A stretch of DNA of 64,000 nt, from contig NZ_KQ947984.1 of the NCBI RefSeq assembly GCF_001513975.1, forward strand, positions 1,181,338 through 1,245,337, given 5' to 3'. The notes below the pieces were generated by a model. That model saw only the letters and a program-made list of their open reading frames with translations, made no database searches and was not told where the DNA came from. A program made the position numbers and the translations under genes. This document shows positions 33,952-42,466 of the stretch, one piece after another. Positions within the stretch are counted from its first letter, which is position 1, and the number at the start of each line of letters is the position of its first letter. Source of the stretch: Streptomyces curacoi (GTDB taxonomy: Bacteria; Actinomycetota; Actinomycetes; Streptomycetales; Streptomycetaceae).

Positions 33952-35463
33952 ATGCCGACCTGCCCGAACGGACACCAGTCGGGTTCCGACGACTGGTGCG
34001 AGGTCTGCGGTCACCGCATGGCCGGTGCCGTACCTCCGCCCCCTCCCCCGCCGCCCCCGCCCGGCGGTGGCTACGGCTTCCCGCCCCCCGGTGGCCCCGG
34101 CGGTCCGTCCGGTGGCCCGAACCCCGGTCAGCCGGGCGGCCGTCCGCACCCGTCCGCCCCGCCGGAGCCGGAGCTCTGCCCGCAGTGCCGTACGCCCCGT
34201 GAGGGCGGTGCGCCGTTCTGCGAGGAGTGCCGGTGGAACTTCCTGACCAACACGGCGACGTCGTACACCCCGGCCGCCCCGCGCCCCCCGGCGCCCGGCC
34301 CGGGCCTCCCGTCCCACTTCCAGCAGCAGTCGGGACCCCCGCCGTCGTACGGCGGCGCTGACCCGTACGAGTACCAGAGCTCGCGCCCGTCGCAGGTGAA
34401 CCGCCCGGCGGAGCCGATCCCGCCCTTCGGCGCGGAGCCGCCGGCACCGGGAGGCCCTGGCCGTCCCGGTGGCATGGGTCACCCCGGCGGTCCCGGTGGC
34501 ATGGGTGGCCCTGGTCAGGGACCTGGCGGTGCCGGCGGCCCGGGCGGCTTCGGTCCGGGCCCCGGTGGCCCGGGCCCCGGCGGTCCAGGCCCTGGCGGTC
34601 CGCGTCCCGGCGGTCCTGGCGCGCCCAATGGGCCTGGTGGACCTGGTGGGCCCGGTGGGCCTGGTGGCCCGGGGATGAACGGCCCTTCCGGCTTCGGTGG
34701 CGACCCGTCGCGGCAGGTTCCGCCGCCGCCCGGCCCCACCCCGCCCGGCGGTCCCGGCGCGACCGGTGGTGCTCCGCAGGCGTTCCAGCAGCCCGGCCCG
34801 GCCGGCCACGGCGCCCCGTCGGCCCCGCCCGGATTCCCGCAGGAGACGAACCGCCCGCAGCCGGGCGGCCCGTCCTTCGGCGGCGGTGACGACGACTGGG
34901 TGATCTCCCCGCCGTCGACGGGCCCCGGCGGTCACGGTGGCCCCGGCGGCCCCGGCGGCCCCGGCGGCCCCGGTGCCCCTCAGGGCGGTTACGGCTACCC
35001 GCAGCCCGGCTCGACCCAGGCCCCGCCGCCGCCCGGCCCCGCCTTCCCGCAGCAGCCGGCGACCTGGACTGCGACCATCGGCCCGGACCGCGAGTACTTC
35101 ATGGCGATGATGCAGCGCTCCGGCCCCGAGGCCGCGGGCCTCAACCTGCCCGCGTACTCGCCCGAGCAGCAGCGCACGCTCACCGGCAACCAGGTCACCA
35201 TCGGCCGCCGCCGCCACTCCACCGGCGACACCCCCGACATCGACCTGTCGGTGCCGCCGGAGGACCCGGGCGTCTCGCACCAGCACGCGGTCCTGGTCCA
35301 GCAGCCGGACGGCAGCTGGGCGATCGTCGACCAGAACTCGACGAACGGCACGACGGTGAACGGCGCGGAGGAGCCGATCACACCGTTCGTGCCGGTACCG
35401 CTGCAGGACGGTGACCGGGTGCACGTGGGAGCGTGGACGACGATCACCATTCGGCGCGGCTAG
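33952..35463 (+). CDS. FHA-domain protein with N-terminal zinc ribbons
   Basis: A 503-residue protein. Zinc ribbon 1 is CPNGHQSGSDDWCEVCGHRM (residues 4-23). A Pro tract leads to zinc ribbon 2 (CPQCRTPREGGAPFCEECRW). A collagen-like PGG-rich low-complexity region (about residues 100-370) precedes the FHA domain (about 410-503), with TIGRR, GVSHQHAVL and NSTNGTTVNG. FHA domains bind phosphothreonine. It closes the PknG operon where mycobacteria use GarA as the PknG substrate, but no GarA-like ETTS phospho-motif is visible. The start has GGAGAGGGG upstream. The 125-bp gap before it contains the direct repeat GTAGTGCCC, so it may have its own promoter. Confidence 0.9.
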   Translation: MPTCPNGHQSGSDDWCEVCGHRMAGAVPPPPPPPPPPGGGYGFPPPGGPGGPSGGPNPGQPGGRPHPSAPPEPELCPQCRTPREGGAPFCEECRWNFLTNTATSYTPAAPRPPAPGPGLPSHFQQQSGPPPSYGGADPYEYQSSRPSQVNRPAEPIPPFGAEPPAPGGPGRPGGMGHPGGPGGMGGPGQGPGGAGGPGGFGPGPGGPGPGGPGPGGPRPGGPGAPNGPGGPGGPGGPGGPGMNGPSGFGGDPSRQVPPPPGPTPPGGPGATGGAPQAFQQPGPAGHGAPSAPPGFPQETNRPQPGGPSFGGGDDDWVISPPSTGPGGHGGPGGPGGPGGPGAPQGGYGYPQPGSTQAPPPPGPAFPQQPATWTATIGPDREYFMAMMQRSGPEAAGLNLPAYSPEQQRTLTGNQVTIGRRRHSTGDTPDIDLSVPPEDPGVSHQHAVLVQQPDGSWAIVDQNSTNGTTVNGAEEPITPFVPVPLQDGDRVHVGAWTTITIRRG

Positions 35464-35486
35464 CTTCCGGCAGCCGATCGACCGAG

Positions 35487-35510
35487 GAGGGGCCGGATGT
35501 CCGGCCCCTC
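35487..35510. terminator. Strong stem-loop terminator after the PknG operon
   Basis: A perfect 11-bp stem, GAGGGGCCGGA with its complement TCCGGCCCCTC, separated by 2 bases, lies between the FHA stop (35463) and the convergent methyltransferase stop (35518). It probably works in both directions. Confidence 0.85.
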
Positions 35511-35517
35511 CGGCGTT

Positions 35518-36543
35518 TCAGCCGGGCAGCGCCCAGGCGTACGGCCCCTCGGGGTCGTCGAGCCAGGCCCACTCGTGCTCGCCGCTCACCGTGATCCCGT
35601 ACCGCTCCCGCTGCGGCTGCCCCTCGCGCTCCCACAGCGCGTACGCCTCCTGCGGATCGAGGCTGCCGCGGGTCAGGGCCAGCAGGAAGCGGAACAGCTC
35701 GTGCTCCCGGGCGCCGCGCGGCAGTCCGCCCACGTGGGCGGGTTCCCGCTCCGCCCGGCCGCCGAGCTCCCGGCCTCGTTCGAGCGGGGAGGTGCCCCCA
35801 CCGCCGCGCAACGGCACGAAGTAGGCGGGCGTGTGCAGGAAGCGCCCCTCGGCGTGCTCGGCGTCCCGCACCGTGAGGGCGACCAGGCCGGTGGCCAGCG
35901 GCGTGAGGATGCGGGCCCCGGCCCGGCACTGGGCGAGCCAGGCGCGCGGGATCGACGGCAGGGCGCAGGTCGCGATGATCCGGTCGAAGGGAGCGCGTTC
36001 GGGTACGCCGCGTGCGCCGTCGCCGGTGACGACGGCGGGGTGATGTCCGGCGGCGGCCAGGTGCTGCCGGGCCGCCTCGGTGATCTCCGGCTCCAGGTCG
36101 ACGGTGGTGACGAGATCGTCGTCGCCGAGCCGGTGGGCGAGCAGGGCGGCGTTGTAGCCAGTGCCCGCGCCGATCTCCAGGACTCGGTCGCCGTCCGCCA
36201 CCTCCAGCGCGACCAGCATCATCGCCATCAGGGAGGGCTGACTGCTGGAGGAGAGCAGCTCGCCGTCGCGCAGCCGGGTGGCCAGCGGGGTGTCGGCATA
36301 GGCGCCGCGCACCCAGCGCTCACGCGCGGCCGCGTCGGGACTCTGCCCCCAGCGCCGCTCGTACCCGCCGGCGACGCCGACGTAGTAGTAGGGGACGAAC
36401 AGATGCCGCGGAACCGCGGCGAAGGCCTCCCGCCACACCGGGTCGTCGGCCCACGCCCCGCTCGCGTCTATCTCGCGCACCAGTGCGGCCCGTGCCGCGG
36501 CGGCGAGATCGTCCAGGTCCTTGTCGAGAGCCTGTGCGCTCAT
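35518..36543 (-). CDS. Protein-L-isoaspartate O-methyltransferase-like SAM methyltransferase
   Basis: A 341-residue protein. The PCMT-like N-terminus (FAAVPRHLFVPYYYV, then ADTPLATRL and SSSQPSLMAMML) is followed by SAM motif I VLEIGAGTGYNAALLAHRLG. The domain ends near residue 215, and a C-terminal extension of about 120 residues is typical of the actinobacterial group rather than of housekeeping PCMT. It may repair isoaspartate or methylate a peptide; the sequence does not settle this. ATG 36543. No biosynthetic neighbours. Confidence 0.88.
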   Translation of the reverse strand: MSAQALDKDLDDLAAAARAALVREIDASGAWADDPVWREAFAAVPRHLFVPYYYVGVAGGYERRWGQSPDAAARERWVRGAYADTPLATRLRDGELLSSSSQPSLMAMMLVALEVADGDRVLEIGAGTGYNAALLAHRLGDDDLVTTVDLEPEITEAARQHLAAAGHHPAVVTGDGARGVPERAPFDRIIATCALPSIPRAWLAQCRAGARILTPLATGLVALTVRDAEHAEGRFLHTPAYFVPLRGGGGTSPLERGRELGGRAEREPAHVGGLPRGAREHELFRFLLALTRGSLDPQEAYALWEREGQPQRERYGITVSGEHEWAWLDDPEGPYAWALPG

Positions 36544-36661
36544 AGGTCCACTGTGCTGCGGCGGGCGGCCCTAGGCGAGTGCCCTGGCCGACGGATCCGG
36601 GGCGGGTCACCCGGGACCGCCGGTCCTAAGCCTTGAGTCCTCCGTCTTCGCGTCTGAGACC

Positions 36662-37075
36662 ATGGGGGATGTGAATGAGATTCGGCGCGGCACGCTTCAG
36701 GAGCAGACCTTCTACGAACAGGTCGGCGGGGAGGAGACCTTCCGCCGCCTCGTCCACCGTTTCTACGAGGGTGTCGCCGAGGACCCGCTCCTGCGGCCCA
36801 TGTACCCGGAGGAGGACCTGGGCCCGGCCGAGGAGCGCCTCACCCTGTTCCTGATCCAGTACTGGGGCGGCCCGACGACCTACAGCGAGAACCGCGGCCA
36901 TCCCCGTCTGCGCATGCGCCACGCCCCCTTCACCGTGGACCGGGCGGCCCACGACGCCTGGCTGAAGCACATGCGGGCCGCCGTCGACGAGCTCGGCCTC
37001 TCCGAGGAGCACGAGCGGACGCTGTGGAACTACCTGACGTACGCGGCGGCGTCGATGGTGAACACCGCGGGCTGA
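36662..37075 (+). CDS. glbO: Group II truncated haemoglobin (trHbO type)
   Basis: A 137-residue globin. It shows helix B (FRRLVHRFYEGV with B10 Tyr), MYPEEDLG with the CD1 Tyr, the proximal F8 His in RMRHAPF, and the G8 Trp in HDAWLKHM, diagnostic of group II. Such proteins bind O2 or NO and protect against reactive species. ATG 36662 is first; GTG 36671 is possible. It is convergent with the next gene, 32 bp apart. Confidence 0.92.
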   Translation: MGDVNEIRRGTLQEQTFYEQVGGEETFRRLVHRFYEGVAEDPLLRPMYPEEDLGPAEERLTLFLIQYWGGPTTYSENRGHPRLRMRHAPFTVDRAAHDAWLKHMRAAVDELGLSEEHERTLWNYLTYAAASMVNTAG

Positions 37076-37107
37076 GCCGGGTCCGGCCGCGCGCCCGTCG
37101 GGCGGGG

Positions 37108-37791
37108 TCAGCGAACGCTGACGTCCAGCGCCCCGAGCCCCGCCCTGCGCACGGCGATCGACCCGTACGGCGTCCGCAGCCGCAGCCACGCCCCCGAGGA
37201 CAACAGCCCCAGTTCGCCCTGGTCCGCCGCGCCACGAGGCCGTAGGAAGCCCAGCGACTGGGCGGCATGGACGGCCCGTACCGGCAGGCCCGTCTCCGCG
37301 ACCGTCCGGGACCAGATCTCCCGTCCGATCCGGTCGAGCTCGGCCCGGGTACGCCGCTCCGGCGCCAGCTCCCGGGTACGGGACCGGAACTCGGCCACCG
37401 CCGCCCCGACCGTCGCCTGCAACTCGTCCGGCGCCGGCAGCCCCGCCTCGCGCCGCCAGCCGCCGCGTGGCGGGAGCACCCCGGCCCATGGCGGGCCGGT
37501 GACCGCGGCCGGGACGACGGCCGTGGCCGCCGCCTCGTCGACGGACTCCAGCAGCTCACCCGCGGACACGGTCACGTCCAGCGTGACGTCGAGCCCGTTC
37601 TCGTACGGCTTCGCCAGCCGTACGGCGCGGATCGCCAGCACCTCGAAGGACGGCGGCCGGCCGAAGACGGCGAGCGCGGTGCCGGCCGCCTGCAGGCGTA
37701 CCGCTGCGGAACGGTCGTAGTGGAGCAGCCGGGAGAGGAAGGCCGCGAGATCCGCCGCCTCCCCCTCGTCGGCGAGGTGGAGCACCGTCAT
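37108..37791 (-). CDS. Conserved actinobacterial protein, unknown function
   Basis: A 227-residue protein. It starts LHLADEGEAADLAAFLSRLL, and the C-terminal half has RAVHAAQSLGFLRPRGA, then GELGLLSSGAWLRLRTPYGSIAVR. No signal, transmembrane helix or known catalytic motif is seen. It overlaps the thioesterase gene by 4 bp and follows ettA on the same strand, so it belongs to the ettA operon. I recognise it as a regular neighbour of ettA in Streptomyces but know no function. Confidence 0.8.
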   Translation of the reverse strand: MTVLHLADEGEAADLAAFLSRLLHYDRSAAVRLQAAGTALAVFGRPPSFEVLAIRAVRLAKPYENGLDVTLDVTVSAGELLESVDEAAATAVVPAAVTGPPWAGVLPPRGGWRREAGLPAPDELQATVGAAVAEFRSRTRELAPERRTRAELDRIGREIWSRTVAETGLPVRAVHAAQSLGFLRPRGAADQGELGLLSSGAWLRLRTPYGSIAVRRAGLGALDVSVR

Positions 37792-38204
37792 GCGGCGACG
37801 GCCTCCTCCTCGTCGTCGTCGTCCCTGTACTCCTCCAGGAACTCCCGCTCCTCAGCGGTGATCCGGCGAGGCCGCTGCGCCTCGAAGTCGAACGGCACTA
37901 TCACCGTCGACGCCCGGACGTAGACCAGGTCGTCGTCCTTCACCTCGTAGGTGAGGGTGAAGGACGCGGCCCTGATCTCGGTGACCCACAGCTCGATGTC
38001 CACGGGGGTGTGCCGGTGGACGAGCTGCCGCTTGTAGTCGATCTCGTGGCGCGCCACCACGGACCCCTGCTTGAAGTCCTTCTCCGGGCGGAACAGGAAG
38101 TCGATGCGTGCTTCCTCCAGGTAGCGGAGGAACACCACGTTGTTGACGTGGCCGTACGCGTCCATGTCCGCCCAGCGCAGCGGGCAGCGGTAGATGTGCC
38201 GCAA
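37788..38204 (-). CDS. Acyl-CoA thioesterase, 4-hydroxybenzoyl-CoA thioesterase family
   Basis: A 138-residue hot-dog-fold protein. The signature RWADMDAYGHVNNVVFLRYLEE (residues about 10-31) holds the catalytic Asp and helix, followed by VVARHEIDYKRQLVHR. The C-terminus is acidic (DDDDEEE). Translation begins at TTG 38204, the only start that keeps the conserved N-terminus; it lies 6 bp after the ettA stop, so coupling to ettA may compensate for the missing ribosome binding site. The acyl substrate is unknown. Confidence 0.9.
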   Translation of the reverse strand: MRHIYRCPLRWADMDAYGHVNNVVFLRYLEEARIDFLFRPEKDFKQGSVVARHEIDYKRQLVHRHTPVDIELWVTEIRAASFTLTYEVKDDDLVYVRASTVIVPFDFEAQRPRRITAEEREFLEEYRDDDDEEEAVAA

Positions 38205-38210
38205 GATCGA

Positions 38211-39875
<1,665 letters not shown>

Positions 39876-39971
39876 GAGAAACCGTCCGGCAGCTTGAAAT
39901 CTGGCAGTGGGCAGATACACCCCATCTTGCCCGACCGCTACCCCCTGGGGGAAACCCGTATGGCCGAGGGG

Positions 39972-40001
39972 CCCTGACCTGCGGTTCTTCGCAGGTCAGG
40001 G
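39972..40001. terminator. Stem-loop terminator between surface-protein and ettA genes
   Basis: A perfect 12-bp stem, CCCTGACCTGCG with its complement CGCAGGTCAGGG, around the loop GTTCTT. It lies 17 bp downstream of the surface-protein stop on the minus strand and upstream of ettA. Confidence 0.85.
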
Positions 40002-40018
40002 GAGGGTGGCCTGCGGGC

Positions 40019-41437
40019 TCAGCGCTGGGTCGGGGCTTGCTTCCTGCGTACGACGGTCAGGGTCGTGCCGCCGATCAGGAGGAGGGCTACGGCGATGCCG
40101 GCGATCAGGGGGGTCATGCTGGAGCCGCCGGTCGCGGCGAGGTTGGTGTCGTCGGAGGCCGTGCCGACCGTGGCGGGGCTCGGCTCGCTGAGGGTGTGGG
40201 TGGTGGTGCCCGCCTCGTCGGCCTCGCTCACCTGGGTCATGCAGTCCAGTACGCCGGTGAACCGCTTCTCGAACCCGCCCGGCCCCTTGATCGTGAAGTC
40301 GTAGGCCTGGTCCTCCTGGAGCGGGATCGTCACCGTCCGCGACTCGCCCGCCGGGATGGTGTGCTCGATGCCGAGCAGCTCGAAGGTGAACGCCGCGTCG
40401 CCCTCGTTGGCCGCGGTGATGTCGACACCGCCCTTGTCGCAGTTCTCGGCGGCGGACAGCGCGGGTATGGCGCCGGTCCTGGCCCAGCTCGCGCTCGCCG
40501 TGGCCGAGACGGTCGACTCGCTGGAGCCGGCCAGGATCTGCGTCTGGCTGCGGCTCTCGGCGGCGAAGGCGCGCCCCACCGGCACGGTCGTCGAGGCCTG
40601 CACGGTCAGCTCGGCCTGGCCGTCGGCGGCCTTCTCCGGCACCTCGAAGAACAGCTGACCGCCGTCCGCCGCGGACGTGACGGGCTTGCCGCCCTTGTCC
40701 ACGATCCGCACGCCGCTGGTGGCGGCGTCCGCCGGTGGCGTCACCGTCACGCTGTCCGCGTTGGTGCGCACCGTCACCGGCCCGAGCCGCTCACCCGGGT
40801 GGCCGGAGAGCGCGGGCGGGTCGAGTGTCAGGGACGCCTGGGGCTCCGCCGCGTCCCGCGCGTTCTTCTCGAGGTAGTCCGCGAGCCGCTCCGCCTGGGG
40901 GTCGACGGCGTCGACCCGCACGCCGTCCGAGTAACGCCAGATGGCCACCTGGGTGCCGGCCGCCGCGTCCTGCTCGGTCAGACCGCCCTTGACGCCCGCC
41001 TTGCCGGCGAGTGCCGCGAGGTCGTTGACCTGCGGGTAGGAGTTCTGCAGGATCCAGCGGATCTTGCCCGCGTCCTTGTTGGCGCCCAGCGAGGTGCCCT
41101 TCCAGGGCGTCTCGTGGTACTTGGCGTCGCGCTGCGTGGGGTTGTGGATGTCGACGCAGTACGTCTGCAGGGTGCCGCCGCCGTCGACGGACATCTCGAA
41201 CAGGCCCGCCGAGATCTCCTGGTCCCCGGAGTCGGCGTGCACGACCGCAGCGCCGTAGGTCTTCAGGCCGCCTATGGTGGCGGTCGCCCCGCCCTGGCTC
41301 CACGCTGTCCCGTCGGCCGCGGCCGGGCCGGCGCCGGCCAGCACCGAGGCGGCGACGAGCCCGGACACCAGGGTCGTGGCGGCGAGGCGGGCCGCCCCTC
41401 GCCCGCGCACCGACAGCGCAGAGAACGCAACAGACAC
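40019..41437 (-). CDS. Thioester-domain (TQXA) surface protein with LAXTG sorting signal
   Basis: A 472-residue exported protein. The signal peptide ends near GPAAADG (residue 43). A Cys-Gln thioester domain follows, with Cys94 in TYCVDIHNP and Gln163 in the TQVAIWRYSD motif, the pair that forms an internal thioester able to bond host or environmental amines. A beta-rich stalk leads to the C-terminal sortase signal LAATG (class E type), a hydrophobic helix and the basic tail RRKQAPTQR. GTG 41437 has GGAAGGGAA upstream; the open frame extends further but without signal-peptide character. It is covalently attached to the cell wall by sortase E. Known relatives are cell-surface proteins of aerial hyphae. 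Confidence 0.9.
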   Translation of the reverse strand: MSVAFSALSVRGRGAARLAATTLVSGLVAASVLAGAGPAAADGTAWSQGGATATIGGLKTYGAAVVHADSGDQEISAGLFEMSVDGGGTLQTYCVDIHNPTQRDAKYHETPWKGTSLGANKDAGKIRWILQNSYPQVNDLAALAGKAGVKGGLTEQDAAAGTQVAIWRYSDGVRVDAVDPQAERLADYLEKNARDAAEPQASLTLDPPALSGHPGERLGPVTVRTNADSVTVTPPADAATSGVRIVDKGGKPVTSAADGGQLFFEVPEKAADGQAELTVQASTTVPVGRAFAAESRSQTQILAGSSESTVSATASASWARTGAIPALSAAENCDKGGVDITAANEGDAAFTFELLGIEHTIPAGESRTVTIPLQEDQAYDFTIKGPGGFEKRFTGVLDCMTQVSEADEAGTTTHTLSEPSPATVGTASDDTNLAATGGSSMTPLIAGIAVALLLIGGTTLTVVRRKQAPTQR

Positions 41438-41699
41438 AGAATTCCCTTCCGAGCAGGACCCGTTGACGTGGGGGGTTACGGTCCCACCAGCAGAATCAGA
41501 AGCCCCGAGAGCTATGCCCGGCATCCTAGGGACGCGGCGCACCACGCTTCCCTGTGATCCCGGCGGAGGGCGGATCCGACTCGGAATCGTTATCGCCAAG
41601 ATCCCTTGCGAGCAGGGCTTATCGACAAATCCACCGGGGTCGTTCGGCGCGCATTCGCCGATAAGCCGCAGTTCGGTCAGCTCCGTCGCGTGACTGACG

Positions 41700-42164
41700 T
41701 CACGTCACTGCCACTGGTTCCGGGGCCTGTTGGGAGTCGGTGTCCGCGGGTGGCGTCTCCCAGTCGGGTTCGGGCCGGGCCGGTGCGGCAGCCGTCGCCG
41801 ACTCCGGCCTGGGTGTGCGCCGGAAGGCCGAGGTGCCGCGCGCGAGGTCGTGGCCGATCGCCACCGCGTCGATGTCGGCCGAGGTCCAGCTCTGCCCCTC
41901 GCGTACGTCCGAGCGCACCTTCAGCCTGCCCTGCACCACGACGGGATCGCCCACGTTCAGCGACCCGGCGGCGTTCGTGGCGAGCTGCCGATTGGCCCAG
42001 ACCGTGAAGAAGTTGGTGTGCCCGTCGGTCCACTCGTTCTTCCCCCGGTCCAGGTAACGCGCGGTCACCGCCAGCCGGAAGCGTGCGGACGGTCCCGTCG
42101 CGAGTTCCCGGTAGACCGGCTGTGTCGCCACGTTGCCCACGGCGCAGATGATCGTCTCGTTCAT
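41700..42164 (-). CDS. ssbB: Single-stranded DNA-binding protein, SsbB paralogue
   Basis: A 154-residue OB-fold protein. It shows TIICAVGNVATQPVYRELA, then RFRLAVTARYLDRG and FFTVWANRQLATNAAGSL. The C-terminus is short and ends EPVAVT, lacking the acidic DDDIPF tip that recruits repair proteins in housekeeping SsbA. This fits the SsbB type, which in S. coelicolor works in chromosome segregation during sporulation. GGAGGGG precedes the ATG. The 262-bp spacer downstream (41438-41699) holds a GCTTATCG/CGATAAGC inverted repeat. Confidence 0.92.
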   Translation of the reverse strand: MNETIICAVGNVATQPVYRELATGPSARFRLAVTARYLDRGKNEWTDGHTNFFTVWANRQLATNAAGSLNVGDPVVVQGRLKVRSDVREGQSWTSADIDAVAIGHDLARGTSAFRRTPRPESATAAAPARPEPDWETPPADTDSQQAPEPVAVT

Positions 42165-42466
42165 CTCGAACCCCTCCCTGGCCCGGCGGCTCCCGCCGGG
42201 TGGATACGCGTACGGGCCCGTCCCGTACGGCTGCGTCCGACGTGACGGCGCGCACCCCGGTGCGTCCTGGTACGTGCCCGGTGCTTCCCCGGCACCTACC
42301 GGTACGACTTTGATGCGCCGCCGTCACCGCGATCGACCGCCTCCGTCGCGATCGCCGCGAAGCCAGACTGCCTCCGCCGGGCCGAGCCCGCTGAGCCCTG
42401 TGGACCACCGGCCGGCTGTGGATATCCCCGCCACCCGACCGAGTGAGCGCCGTGCCCCGCCCCGGA
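42165..42466. other. Spacer upstream of ssbB
   Basis: 302 bp between ssbB and the large GTPase, both on the minus strand. Apart from the inverted repeat CGTACGGG/CCCGTACG near 42208-42227, which could be an ssbB promoter element, I see nothing gene-like. Confidence 0.5.
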
